Shown: positions 32,760 to 41,630 of the stretch, piece by piece
Layout: every line of letters begins with the position of its first letter
How positions within the stretch are numbered: the stretch's first letter is position 1
Assembly: GCF_000429665.1 (NCBI RefSeq)
Contig: NZ_AUCH01000014.1
Coordinates: 98,782-162,781, forward strand
DNA: 64,000 nt
Direction of reading: 5' to 3'
DNA from: Azovibrio restrictus DSM 23866
GTDB lineage: Bacteria > Pseudomonadota > Gammaproteobacteria > Burkholderiales > Rhodocyclaceae
The notes under the pieces: generated by a model
The model's input: the letters and a program-made list of their open reading frames with translations, nothing else
Databases searched by the model: none
What the model was told of the DNA's origin: nothing
Translations under genes and position numbers: made by a program

Positions 32760-33470
32760 ATGACGAAACGCACGGTTCAATTCAGCATTTACCGCTACGA
32801 TCCGGACAAGGACGAGCGTCCCTACATGCAGGACATCTCCGTGGAACTGGATTCCACGGACCGCAAGCTGCTGGACGCCCTGACCAAGTTGAAGGCCCTG
32901 GATGACGGCATTTCCTATCGCCGCTCCTGCCGCGAAGGGGTCTGCGGTTCCGACGCCATGAACATCAACGGCAAGAACGGCCTGGCCTGTCTGACCGACA
33001 TCGACAGCCTGAAGCAGCCCATCGTGCTGCGGCCCCTGCCTGGCCTGCCGGTGATCCGCGACCTGATCGTGGACATGACCCAGTTCTTCAAGCAGTACCA
33101 CTCCATCAAGCCCTACCTGATCAACAACGATCCGGCCCCGGAGCGCGAGCGTCTCCAGTCTCCGGAAGATCGGGAAGAGCTGAACGGCCTGTACGAGTGC
33201 ATCCTCTGCGCCTGCTGCTCCACCTCCTGTCCCTCCTTCTGGTGGAACCCGGACAAATTCGTGGGCCCCGCCGGTCTGCTGGCTGCCTACCGCTTCCTGG
33301 CCGATACCCGTGACCAGGCCACCAACGAGCGGCTGGACAACCTGGAAGACCCGTACCGCCTGTTCCGTTGCCATACCATCATGAACTGTGTCGATGTCTG
33401 CCCCAAGGGTCTGAACCCCACCAAGGCGATCGGCAAGATCAAGGAAATGATGGTCAAGCGGGCGATCTGA
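32760..33470 (+). CDS. sdhB: Succinate dehydrogenase iron-sulfur subunit
   Basis: 236 residues. The [2Fe-2S] ligands are in RRSCREGVCGSDAMNINGKNGLAC. The [4Fe-4S] and [3Fe-4S] ligands are in CILCACCSTSCPSFWW and CHTIMNCVDVCPKGLNP. It carries electrons from SdhA to quinone. Ribosome site TTGGAG. Its stop overlaps the sdhE start by one base. Confidence 0.96.
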   Translation: MTKRTVQFSIYRYDPDKDERPYMQDISVELDSTDRKLLDALTKLKALDDGISYRRSCREGVCGSDAMNINGKNGLACLTDIDSLKQPIVLRPLPGLPVIRDLIVDMTQFFKQYHSIKPYLINNDPAPERERLQSPEDREELNGLYECILCACCSTSCPSFWWNPDKFVGPAGLLAAYRFLADTRDQATNERLDNLEDPYRLFRCHTIMNCVDVCPKGLNPTKAIGKIKEMMVKRAI

Positions 33471-33712
33471 TGGAACGAGCAGCTTACGAGCGCCTGCGCT
33501 GGCGCAGTATCCGCCGGGGTCTGCTGGAGGTGGATATCGCCCTGACCCGCTTCCTGGACGAAGAGTTCGGGAAGCTGTCGGAAGCCGAGCAGCAGGCGTT
33601 CGCGGAGCTGGCCGATTATGAAGATCTGGAATTGTGGCATCTGATCAGTGGCCAGGCAGAGTGCGAAGATGCTCGCCTGGCCCCGATCGTCGCCATGTTG
33701 CGTAAGAGTTGA
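33470..33712 (+). CDS. sdhE: FAD assembly factor SdhE
   Basis: 80 residues, the small chaperone that helps attach FAD to SdhA. The motif RRGLLEVDIALTRFL contains the invariant RRG and the LELDL-like acidic stretch. The rest (FAELADYEDLELWHLISGQ) is family-typical. It is translationally coupled to sdhB (TGATG). A longer frame upstream overlaps sdhB and is not real. Confidence 0.92.
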   Translation: MERAAYERLRWRSIRRGLLEVDIALTRFLDEEFGKLSEAEQQAFAELADYEDLELWHLISGQAECEDARLAPIVAMLRKS

Positions 33713-33763
33713 GTAAGGTAAGCGCTCTACCCTGAGCGTTTGCCTGCTTGATACTTTTGCTGA

Positions 33764-33773
33764 TGTACCACTT
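33764..33773 (+). promoter_or_regulatory. TGTACCACTT element upstream of gltA, shared with sdh
   Basis: The exact ten bases also occur at 30172-30181 before sdhC. Here they lie 40 bases before the gltA ATG in a 100-bp gap that must hold the gltA promoter, as the gene ends with its own terminator. Function not known. Confidence 0.35.
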
Positions 33774-33812
33774 TTTTGCAGTGCAATTCATCACCTGAAC
33801 AGGGAAGACACT

Positions 33813-35108
33813 ATGACGACCGAACGCAAGGCAACACTGAACATCGAAGGGCAAGGGCCTGTCGAGTTTCCGATCATGACCCCCACCCATGGCAACGACT
33901 GTATCGACATTCGTACCCTGGGCGGCAAAACCGGCTTGTTCACTTACGATTCCGGTTTTCTGTCTACTGCCAGCTGCAAGTCCAAGGTCACCTTCATCGA
34001 CGGTGACAAGGGTGAACTGCTGTACCGTGGTTACCCCATCGAGCAACTGGCCGAGAACTGCAACTTCCTGGAAGTAGCCTACCTGCTTAAGAACGGTGAG
34101 CTGCCCAATGCCACCCAGAAGGTGGATTTCGAGAACACCATCAAGAAGCACACGATGGTCCATGACCAGCTGACCCGCTTCTACAACGGCTTCCGCCGTG
34201 ATGCTCACCCCATGGCCGTGATGACCGGCGTGGTCGGTGCCCTGTCCGCCTTCTACCACGAAGCCATGGACTTCTCCGATGTGGAGCATCGCAACATCAG
34301 CTTCAACCGCATCATCGCCAAGCTGCCCACCATCGTGGCCATGGCTTACAAGTACAACACCGGGATGCCCTTCATGTATCCCCGCAACGACCTGGGCTAC
34401 ACCGAGAACTTCATGCACATGATGTTCGGCACCCCCTGCGAGGAATACAAGCCCAACCCCGTGCTGGTCCGCGCCCTGGACATCATCTTCACCCTGCACG
34501 CCGATCACGAGCAGAACGCTTCCACCTCCACCGTGCGTCTGGCCGGCTCCTCCGGTGCCAACCCCTTCGCCTGTATCGCTGCCGGTATCGCCTGCCTGTG
34601 GGGTCCTGCCCACGGCGGTGCCAACGAGGCCTGCCTGAACATGCTGGAAGAGATCGGTGACGTGTCCCGGGTGCCCGAGTACATCAAGCGTGCCAAGGAC
34701 AAGAACGATTCCTTCAAGCTCATGGGCTTCGGTCACCGGGTCTACAAGAACTTCGACCCCCGCGCCAAGCTGATGCGCAAGGTCTGCAACGAGGTTCTGA
34801 CCGAGCTGGGCCTGGAAAACGACCGCCTGTTCAAGCTGGCTATGGAACTGGAAAAGATCGCCCTGGAAGACGAATACTTCGTCGAGAAGAAGCTCTACCC
34901 GAACGTGGACTTCTACTCCGGCATCGTGCAGAAGGCCCTGGGCATCCCCACCTCCATGTTCACCTGCATCTTCGCCCTGGCCCGTACCGTGGGCTGGATG
35001 ACCCAGTGGGAAGAAATGCTCACCGATCCCGAGTACAAGATCGGCCGTCCCCGTCAGCTGTACATCGGCGCTGCCAAGCGCGACGTGGTACCGCTGGCCC
35101 AGCGTTAA
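33813..35108 (+). CDS. gltA: Citrate synthase (type II)
   Basis: 431 residues, the length of hexameric NADH-sensitive type II enzymes. It condenses oxaloacetate with acetyl-CoA. Catalytic His residues are in [20 protein letters not shown] and [14 protein letters not shown], and the active-site Asp in the [14 protein letters not shown] stretch. The N-terminal beta-strand domain ([18 protein letters not shown]) is that of type II enzymes. It ends in a strong terminator, so it is separate from sucA. Confidence 0.96.
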   Translation: MTTERKATLNIEGQGPVEFPIMTPTHGNDCIDIRTLGGKTGLFTYDSGFLSTASCKSKVTFIDGDKGELLYRGYPIEQLAENCNFLEVAYLLKNGELPNATQKVDFENTIKKHTMVHDQLTRFYNGFRRDAHPMAVMTGVVGALSAFYHEAMDFSDVEHRNISFNRIIAKLPTIVAMAYKYNTGMPFMYPRNDLGYTENFMHMMFGTPCEEYKPNPVLVRALDIIFTLHADHEQNASTSTVRLAGSSGANPFACIAAGIACLWGPAHGGANEACLNMLEEIGDVSRVPEYIKRAKDKNDSFKLMGFGHRVYKNFDPRAKLMRKVCNEVLTELGLENDRLFKLAMELEKIALEDEYFVEKKLYPNVDFYSGIVQKALGIPTSMFTCIFALARTVGWMTQWEEMLTDPEYKIGRPRQLYIGAAKRDVVPLAQR

Positions 35109-35115
35109 GCACCCC

Positions 35116-35149
35116 GGAAAAAAGGCGGCGCCTGCGCCGCCTTTTTTCC
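35116..35149 (+). terminator. Intrinsic terminator of gltA
   Basis: Sixteen-base perfect arms (35116-35131 and 35134-35149) with GGCGGCGC at the loop end and a run of six T near the 3' end. Eight bases after the gltA stop. Confidence 0.93.
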
Positions 35150-35214
35150 AATTCACCCCCGGCCACAAGCCGACCAATTCATAAAACAGAGAACCCATCC
35201 CAAAAGGGGACGAG

Positions 35215-38043
35215 ATGATGATGCAGAAGCTCGAATCCACGCTTTTCTTCGGTGGCAATGCGCCTTTCGTCGAAGAGCTTTATGAAAACTATCTGGAAGA
35301 CCCGGCCTCCGTGCCGGAACAGTGGCGCGCCTACTTCGACAAGCTGGCCCAGCAACCCGGCTACGTGGCCAAGGATGTGCCCCACGCCCCGGTGATCGCC
35401 GCCTTTGCCGAACAGGCCAAGCAGGGCGGTTTCCGCCAGGCTGCTCCTGCTGCTGCCGATGACGGCAAGCAGGTTTCCGTGCTGCAACTGATCAACGCTT
35501 ACCGCTTCCTGGGCAACCGCAAGGCTGAACTGGACCCCCTGAAGCGCCTCGAGCATCCTGCCGTTCCCGAACTGGACCTGTCCCACTACGACCTGTCCAA
35601 CGCCGACCTGAACCGCAGCTTCAACACCGGCTCCTTCCGCATGGGCGCCGACCACGCCCCCCTGAGCAAGATCCTGGAAGCCGCCAAGGAGACCTATTGC
35701 GGCTCCGTGGGCGTGGAATACATGTACCTGACCTCCACCCAGGAAAAGCGCTGGATCCAGGAGCGCCTGGAGCCGATCCGCGCCCGGGCCACCTACAGCA
35801 AGGAAGACAAGAAGCGTCTGCTGGAGCGGGTGACCGCGGCCGAGACCCTGGAGCGCTACCTGCACACCAAGTACGTGGGCCAGAAGCGCTTCTCCCTGGA
35901 AGGCGGCGAGTCCCTGATCGCCTCCATGGATGAACTGATCCGCGAATCCGGTATCCATGGTGTTCAGGAAGTGGTGATCGGCATGGCCCACCGGGGCCGC
36001 CTCAACGTGCTGGTGAACACCCTGGGCAAGAAGCCCTCCATGCTGTTTGCCGAATTCGAAGGCAAGAAGGCCTCCGACCTCTCTGCCGGCGACGTGAAGT
36101 ACCACATGGGCTACTCCTCCGACGTGGGCACGCCCGGCGGTCCGGTGCACCTGACCCTGGCCTTCAACCCCTCCCACCTGGAAATCATCAACCCGGTGGT
36201 CGAAGGCTCCGTCTATGCCCGTCAGCTGCGCTACGGTCCCGACGGCAAGAAGAAGATCATTCCCGTGCTGATCCATGGGGACTCCGCCGTGGCTGGCCAG
36301 GGCGTGAACCAGGAAATGCTCAACTTCGCCCAGACCCGGGGCTACGGCACTGGCGGCACCATCCACATCGTGGTGAACAACCAGATCGGCTTCACCACCT
36401 CCGATCCTCGCGACTACCGTTCCGGCTACTACTGCACGGAAATCTTCAAGATGGCCGAAGCCCCGATCTTCCACGTCAATGGTGACGACGTGGAAGCCGT
36501 GGCCCTGGTGACCAAGCTGGCCGTGGATTACCGCCAGCAGTTCGGCAAGGACGTGGTCATCGACATCTACTGCTACCGCAAGCTGGGCCACAACGAGCAG
36601 GACGAGCCCATGGTGACCCAGCCTCTGATGTACAAGAAGGTGCAGGCTCACCCCGGTACCCGCAAGGTCTACGCCGACAAGCTGGTGGCCGAAGGCACCC
36701 TGGCTGCCGACGAGCCGGACAACATGATCAAGGAATACCGGGCCCACCTGGACAAGGGTGAGCTGCTGTACAACCCGGTTCTGTCCGACTACAGCCGGAC
36801 CCACGCTCAGGACTGGAAGCCCTACCTGACCAAGAAGTACATCGAGACCTGCGACACCAAGGTGCCCGCCAAGGAAATCGCCCGTCTGTCCGAGCGGCTG
36901 ACCGCCCTGCCGGACGGCTTCACCCTGCACAGCCGGGTCAAGAAGATTGTTGAGGACCGGCGCGCCATGGGCGAAGGCAAGCTGCCCTTCGACTGGGGCA
37001 TGGCCGAGAACCTGGCCTACGCCACCCTGCTCACCGAAGGCTTCGGTGTGCGCCTGTCCGGCGAAGACGTGGGCCGTGGCACCTTCTTCCACCGCCATGC
37101 CGCCTTCCACGACCAGAATCGGGCCCACTGGTCCGAGGGGACCTACCATCCCCTGGCCAATCTCCAGGAAAAGCAGGGCCGTTTCCAGTGCTATGACTCC
37201 GTGCTCTCCGAAGAGGGGGTGCTGGCCTTCGAATACGGCTACGCCACCGCCGAGCCTAACGAACTGATCATCTGGGAAGCCCAGTTCGGCGACTTCGCCA
37301 ACGGCGCCCAGGTGGTGATCGACCAGTTCATCTCCTCCGGCGAAGCCAAGTGGGGCCGTGGTTGCGGTCTGGTGATGCTGCTCCCCCATGGCTACGAAGG
37401 CCAGGGCCCCGAGCACTCTTCTGCCCGCCTGGAACGTTACATGCAGGCCTGTGCCGAAATGAACATGGAAGTGTGCGTGCCCACCACGCCCTCCCAGATC
37501 TACCACCTGCTGCGCCGTCAGGCCGTGCGCAAGCAAAGGAAACCCCTGGTGGTGATGACGCCCAAGTCCCTGCTGCGCCACAAGGACGCCATCTCCTCCA
37601 TGGACGAGCTGGCCAACGGCGAATTCAAGCGGGTCATCGGCGAAGTGGATGCCATCGACGCCAAGAAGGTCACCCGGGTGGTGCTCTGTTCCGGCAAGAT
37701 CTACTACGATCTGCTGGCCGCCCGGCGGGAGAAGAAGCTCAACAACATCGCCATCGTGCGTATCGAGCAGCTCTATCCCTTCCCGGAAGAGTCCTTCGCC
37801 GCCGAAATGGCCAAGTACCCCAAGGCTACCGAGATCGTCTGGTGCCAGGAAGAGCCCCGCAACCAGGGGGCCTGGTACTGGTTCGCTTCCCGTCAGCACC
37901 TGGCCCGCTCCGTCGGTCCCAAGCAACACCTGCTGCTGGTCGCCCGTCCCGCTGCCGCTTCCCCGGCCGTGGGCTACCTGGCCAAGCACAATGAGCAACA
38001 CAAGGCATTGATCGAGTCCGCCATGGGCAAGATTGACTACTAA
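35215..38043 (+). CDS. sucA: 2-oxoglutarate dehydrogenase E1 component
   Basis: 942 residues, thiamine-diphosphate enzyme that decarboxylates 2-oxoglutarate. It starts with the E1o-specific helix (ENYLEDPASVPEQWRAYFDKL). Active-site blocks VVIGMAHRGRLNVLVN, YHMGYSSDVGTPGG and NPSHLEIINPVVEGSVYARQ are intact. The thiamine/Mg motif is HVNGDDVEAVALVTKLAVDYR...CYRKLGHNEQDEP. Three ATG codons in a row begin at 35215; the AAAAGGGGACG ribosome site fits any of them. It forms an operon with sucB and probably lpdA. Confidence 0.96.
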   Translation: MMMQKLESTLFFGGNAPFVEELYENYLEDPASVPEQWRAYFDKLAQQPGYVAKDVPHAPVIAAFAEQAKQGGFRQAAPAAADDGKQVSVLQLINAYRFLGNRKAELDPLKRLEHPAVPELDLSHYDLSNADLNRSFNTGSFRMGADHAPLSKILEAAKETYCGSVGVEYMYLTSTQEKRWIQERLEPIRARATYSKEDKKRLLERVTAAETLERYLHTKYVGQKRFSLEGGESLIASMDELIRESGIHGVQEVVIGMAHRGRLNVLVNTLGKKPSMLFAEFEGKKASDLSAGDVKYHMGYSSDVGTPGGPVHLTLAFNPSHLEIINPVVEGSVYARQLRYGPDGKKKIIPVLIHGDSAVAGQGVNQEMLNFAQTRGYGTGGTIHIVVNNQIGFTTSDPRDYRSGYYCTEIFKMAEAPIFHVNGDDVEAVALVTKLAVDYRQQFGKDVVIDIYCYRKLGHNEQDEPMVTQPLMYKKVQAHPGTRKVYADKLVAEGTLAADEPDNMIKEYRAHLDKGELLYNPVLSDYSRTHAQDWKPYLTKKYIETCDTKVPAKEIARLSERLTALPDGFTLHSRVKKIVEDRRAMGEGKLPFDWGMAENLAYATLLTEGFGVRLSGEDVGRGTFFHRHAAFHDQNRAHWSEGTYHPLANLQEKQGRFQCYDSVLSEEGVLAFEYGYATAEPNELIIWEAQFGDFANGAQVVIDQFISSGEAKWGRGCGLVMLLPHGYEGQGPEHSSARLERYMQACAEMNMEVCVPTTPSQIYHLLRRQAVRKQRKPLVVMTPKSLLRHKDAISSMDELANGEFKRVIGEVDAIDAKKVTRVVLCSGKIYYDLLAARREKKLNNIAIVRIEQLYPFPEESFAAEMAKYPKATEIVWCQEEPRNQGAWYWFASRQHLARSVGPKQHLLLVARPAAASPAVGYLAKHNEQHKALIESAMGKIDY

Positions 38044-38064
38044 AACAAGATACGAGGAGTGAAT

Positions 38065-39258
38065 ATGATCATCGAAGTCAAAGTCCCGCAGCTCTCCGAA
38101 TCCGTTGCCGAAGGCACCCTGGCCTCCTGGAAGAAGAAGGTTGGCGAAGCCGTCGCCCGTGACGAAATCCTGATCGACATCGAAACCGACAAGGTCGTGC
38201 TGGAAGTGCCCGCCCCCGATGCCGGCGTGCTGGTGGAAATCATCAAGGCCGATGGCGATACCGTCGTCTCCAATGAGCTGATCGCCAAGATCGACACCGC
38301 TGCCGTTGCCGCCGCGGGTGCTGCCGCTCCTGCCGCCGCCGCTGCTGCGCCTGCCGCCGCTCCGGCTCCGGCCGCTGCCGCTCCGGCTGGCACCGCCAGC
38401 CCCTCCGCCCGCAAGATTCTGGACGAGAAGGGTATCGCCGCCGCTGACGTGGCCGGCACCGGCCGTGGCGGTCGCGTCACCAAGGAAGACGCCGTGGCCG
38501 CCGCCCCCAAGGCTGCTGCCAAGGCCGCCGCGCCTGCCGTGGCCGTGCCCCTGGGCGAACGTGCCGAACAGCGCGTGCCCATGAGCCGCCTGCGCGCCCG
38601 CATCGCCGAGCGCCTGCTGCAGTCCAAGAACGAAAACGCCATCCTGACCACGTTCAACGAAGTGAACATGGGACCGATCATGGCGCTGCGTAAGCAGTAC
38701 GGTGAAAAGTTCGAGAAGACCCACGGCGTGCGCCTGGGCTTCATGGGCTTCTTCGTCAAGGCCGCCTGCGCCGCCCTGGAAAAGTTCCCCATCCTGAACG
38801 CTTCCGTTGATGGCAACGACATCGTCTACCACGGCTACATCGACATCGGTATCGCTGTCGGTTCCCCCCGTGGCCTGGTGGTGCCCATCCTGCGCAATGC
38901 TTCCGAAATGTCCATCGCCGACATCGAAAAGCAGATCGCCGAGTTCGGCAACAAGGCCAAGGACGGCAAGCTGACCATCGAAGAACTGACCGGTGGCACC
39001 TTCTCCATCTCCAATGGCGGTGTGTTCGGCTCCATGCTTTCCACCCCCATCATCAACCCGCCCCAGTCCGCGATCCTCGGCATCCATGCCACCAAGGACC
39101 GGGCCGTGGTCGAGAACGGTCAAGTGGTGGTGCGCCCCATCAACTACCTGGCCATGTCCTACGACCACCGCATCATCGACGGCCGTGAAGCCGTGCTGGG
39201 TCTGGTGACCATGAAGGAAGCTCTGGAAGATCCCACCCGCCTGCTGCTGGGTGTGTAA
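38065..39258 (+). CDS. sucB: Dihydrolipoamide succinyltransferase (E2)
   Basis: 397 residues. Single lipoyl domain (1-75) with the lipoylated Lys in [14 protein letters not shown]; an Ala/Pro-rich flexible linker (about 80-115); peripheral subunit-binding domain ([32 protein letters not shown]); catalytic domain from about 170 with the active-site [19 protein letters not shown] 38065 is used, with GAGGAG seven bases upstream; GTG 38059 is also in frame. Confidence 0.95.
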   Translation: MIIEVKVPQLSESVAEGTLASWKKKVGEAVARDEILIDIETDKVVLEVPAPDAGVLVEIIKADGDTVVSNELIAKIDTAAVAAAGAAAPAAAAAAPAAAPAPAAAAPAGTASPSARKILDEKGIAAADVAGTGRGGRVTKEDAVAAAPKAAAKAAAPAVAVPLGERAEQRVPMSRLRARIAERLLQSKNENAILTTFNEVNMGPIMALRKQYGEKFEKTHGVRLGFMGFFVKAACAALEKFPILNASVDGNDIVYHGYIDIGIAVGSPRGLVVPILRNASEMSIADIEKQIAEFGNKAKDGKLTIEELTGGTFSISNGGVFGSMLSTPIINPPQSAILGIHATKDRAVVENGQVVVRPINYLAMSYDHRIIDGREAVLGLVTMKEALEDPTRLLLGV

Positions 39259-39266
39259 AACCTGTC

Positions 39267-39334
39267 ACCACAGAGGCACAGAGACGCAGAGATCAACCCT
39301 CTGTGAGCACTCTGTGCCTCTGTGTCTCTGTGGT
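39267..39334. repeat. Intergenic inverted repeat of the CCACAGAGRCACAGAGG type
   Basis: Arms at 39267-39291 and 39310-39334 (about 25 bases, two or three mismatches) flank an 18-base centre and fill the gap between sucB and lpdA. Each arm is itself made of repeated CACAGAG units. A related single arm occurs at 48222-48248. This looks like a small dispersed, palindromic genomic repeat. Read as RNA it folds into a long hairpin between two operon genes. Confidence 0.7.
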
Positions 39335-39350
39335 TAGTTGAGGATTTGAT

Positions 39351-40775
39351 ATGTCCAAACAATTCGACGTGCTCGTCATCGGTGGTGGCCCCGGCGGCTA
39401 CGTGGCGGCCATCCGCGCTGCCCAACTGGGTTTCAACACTGCCTGCTGTGAATCCAATCCCTATGCCGACCCCAAGGGCGAACCCCGCCTGGGCGGCACC
39501 TGCCTGAACGTGGGCTGCATCCCCTCCAAGGCCCTGCTGCACACCTCCCACCTGTTCGAGGAAGCTGGTCACGCCTTCGCCGACCAGGGCATCAGCGTGG
39601 GCACCCCCAAGATCGACGTGCCCAAGATGATCGCCCGCAAGGCCGACATCGTCACCAAGCTGACCTCCGGCATCAAGGGCCTGTTCAAGAAGAACAAGGT
39701 CACCTCCCTGAACGGCCACGGTGCCTTCGTGGGCAAGGAAGGGGACCTGTGGAAGGTCAAGGTTGGCGCCGAGGAAGTGCTGGCCAAGCAGGTCATCGTC
39801 GCCACCGGCTCCAAGGCCCGCCACCTGCCCGGCATCGCCGTGGATAACCAGATCGTCTGCGACAACATTGGCGCCCTGGACATCAACGCGGTGCCCAAGA
39901 AGCTGGCCATCATCGGCGCCGGCGTCATCGGCCTGGAGATGGGTTCCGTCTGGCGTCGCCTGGGTTCCGAAGTCACCGTGCTGGAAGCCATGCCCGACTT
40001 CCTCGCCGCCGCCGACGCGGATCTGGCCAAGGAAGCCCTGAAGCTTCTCACCAAGCAAGGTCTGTCCATCAATATGGGCGTCAAGATCGGTGAGGTGAAG
40101 GCCACCAAGAAGGGCGTTTCCATCGCCTACACCGACAAGGATGGCAAGGACACCAAGCTGGATGCCGACCGTCTGATCGTCTCAGTGGGCCGCGTGCCCA
40201 ACACCGACGGCCTCAATGCCGAAGCCGTGGGCTTGAAGCTCAACGAGCGCGGCATGGTGGAAGTAGACGGCCACTGCAAGACCAACCTGCCTGGCGTCTG
40301 GGCCATCGGCGACGTGGTGCGCGGTCCCATGCTGGCTCACAAGGCCATGGAAGAAGCTGTCATGGTCGCCGAAATCATGGCGGGGCAAGCGGGCCACTGC
40401 AACTTCGACACCATCCCCTACGTGATCTACACCGCCCCCGAAATGGCCTGGGTGGGCAAGACCGAGCAGCAGCTGAAGGCCGAAGGCGTCGCCTACAAGG
40501 CGGGCAAGATCCCCTTCCTGGCCAACGGCCGGGCCCTGGGCATGGGCGCTCCCGAAGGCTTCGTGAAGATGCTGGCCTGCGCCAAGACCGACCGCATCCT
40601 GGGGGTGCACATCATCGGTGCCGGTGCCTCCGACCTGGTGGCCGAAGCCGTGGTGGCCATGGAATTTGGCGGTGCTTCCGAAGACCTGGCCCGCATCTGC
40701 CATGCTCACCCGACCCTGTCCGAGGTGATGCACGAGGCTGCCCTGGCCTGCGACAAGCGGCCCCTGCACTTCTGA
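39351..40775 (+). CDS. lpdA: Dihydrolipoamide dehydrogenase (E3)
   Basis: 474 residues, reoxidises lipoamide of the 2-oxoglutarate dehydrogenase complex with NAD+. FAD motif [19 protein letters not shown]; redox disulfide [19 protein letters not shown] motif [38 protein letters not shown]; and the C-terminal active-site [15 protein letters not shown] plain GAGGAT ribosome site sits just past the inverted repeat. It is followed by a terminator. Confidence 0.96.
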   Translation: MSKQFDVLVIGGGPGGYVAAIRAAQLGFNTACCESNPYADPKGEPRLGGTCLNVGCIPSKALLHTSHLFEEAGHAFADQGISVGTPKIDVPKMIARKADIVTKLTSGIKGLFKKNKVTSLNGHGAFVGKEGDLWKVKVGAEEVLAKQVIVATGSKARHLPGIAVDNQIVCDNIGALDINAVPKKLAIIGAGVIGLEMGSVWRRLGSEVTVLEAMPDFLAAADADLAKEALKLLTKQGLSINMGVKIGEVKATKKGVSIAYTDKDGKDTKLDADRLIVSVGRVPNTDGLNAEAVGLKLNERGMVEVDGHCKTNLPGVWAIGDVVRGPMLAHKAMEEAVMVAEIMAGQAGHCNFDTIPYVIYTAPEMAWVGKTEQQLKAEGVAYKAGKIPFLANGRALGMGAPEGFVKMLACAKTDRILGVHIIGAGASDLVAEAVVAMEFGGASEDLARICHAHPTLSEVMHEAALACDKRPLHF

Positions 40776-40799
40776 TTGCCGGATTCCGGTGCATCAGCC

Positions 40800-40828
40800 A
40801 AAGGCGGGGCAACCCGCCTTTTTCTTTT
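40800..40828 (+). terminator. Intrinsic terminator of lpdA
   Basis: AAAGGCGGG and CCCGCCTTT pair around GCAA, followed by TTCTTTTT. About 25 bases after the lpdA stop. Confidence 0.9.
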
Positions 40829-40900
40829 TGCTGATGGAAAAACAGGGACTTTGAGCTACCATGGGAGTGTGTAGTCCGTTTCACCAGTAGAGGCAAGATC

Positions 40901-41593
40901 ATGGAACTCGCTCGTTTAGGTTTGCAAACCGCCTACGGCAACTCGAATGCCACCACTGCCGGTAATGCCCTCTCCGGTGCGGGTGCGGCCAGCCGCCCCG
41001 AGGGTGCCCGTGAAGCTGCGGAGAACGAGAGCGCGGCCCCCCCTGCCAGCACCCGTGTCAGTCTGAGCCCGGCCGGCCAGTCCCGCCTTGCGGCGGAGCA
41101 GCAGGCCAGCGCCCAGGTCCAGGCCACGGCGGCCCAGGAATCGGCTGCCGTGCCCCAGAACATTCCGGTGCAACAAAACCAGCAGGCTGCCCAGGGGGGG
41201 AACGAGCCCAACTACACGGCAGGCGCCACTCCCACCCAGGCCGCCGCCCAGCCCCTGCAGAGCGCCAGCGTCACCACGCCTACCGGCAGTGCCGTGCCGG
41301 CAGCTACTCCTCCCGCCTCCAGTCCTGCTGAAGAAGCCAGCGAACCTGCTGCCACTCCCCAGGTGGTCGGTTCCGGGGCTGCAGCCACGACCCGCGCCAG
41401 CCAGTCGCCGGATACCGGCAACAGCTCTGGCTCAGCCCCTGACAGTCAGGCTGCGCCGGTGCGGCAGCAGACCGAGCAGGTGGCCCAGCAGGAGCGGGCC
41501 CGCCAGGATGACGCGGCCCGGTCCCGTCAGGATGTCAGTCCCGTGCTGGCCCAAGGCGGGGTGGCCGCTTACCGGGAAGTGTTGTCCATCTGA
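40901..41593 (+). CDS. Ala/Gln/Ser/Pro-rich, probably disordered hypothetical protein
   Basis: 230 residues, not recognised. No signal peptide, Cys-free and without membrane helices; composition points to intrinsic disorder over most of its length. Two short stretches look conserved: RVSLSPAGQSRLAAEQ near residue 50 and the C-terminal VLAQGGVAAYREVLSI. I recall similar VSLSPxxQ stretches in betaproteobacterial hypothetical proteins, with no function given. The repeated Gln/Ala codons are not exact tandem repeats. It has its own gap of about 70 bp after the lpdA terminator and is convergent with the GGDEF/EAL gene. Confidence 0.6.
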   Translation: MELARLGLQTAYGNSNATTAGNALSGAGAASRPEGAREAAENESAAPPASTRVSLSPAGQSRLAAEQQASAQVQATAAQESAAVPQNIPVQQNQQAAQGGNEPNYTAGATPTQAAAQPLQSASVTTPTGSAVPAATPPASSPAEEASEPAATPQVVGSGAAATTRASQSPDTGNSSGSAPDSQAAPVRQQTEQVAQQERARQDDAARSRQDVSPVLAQGGVAAYREVLSI

Positions 41594-41630
41594 TCTGAGT
41601 TGTTCCCCGGGGAGCCGATCTGCGCTCCCA

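Noticed and set aside
30921..33374. An 817-codon minus-strand frame opposite sdhA and sdhB
   Set aside because: Shadow of the sdh genes; no recognisable protein family and no ribosome site.
35179..39168. A 1329-codon open frame on the minus strand opposite sucA and sucB
   Set aside because: It is a codon-bias shadow in GC-rich DNA. The translation is His/Gly/Val-rich without motifs, while the plus strand encodes full-length sucA and sucB.
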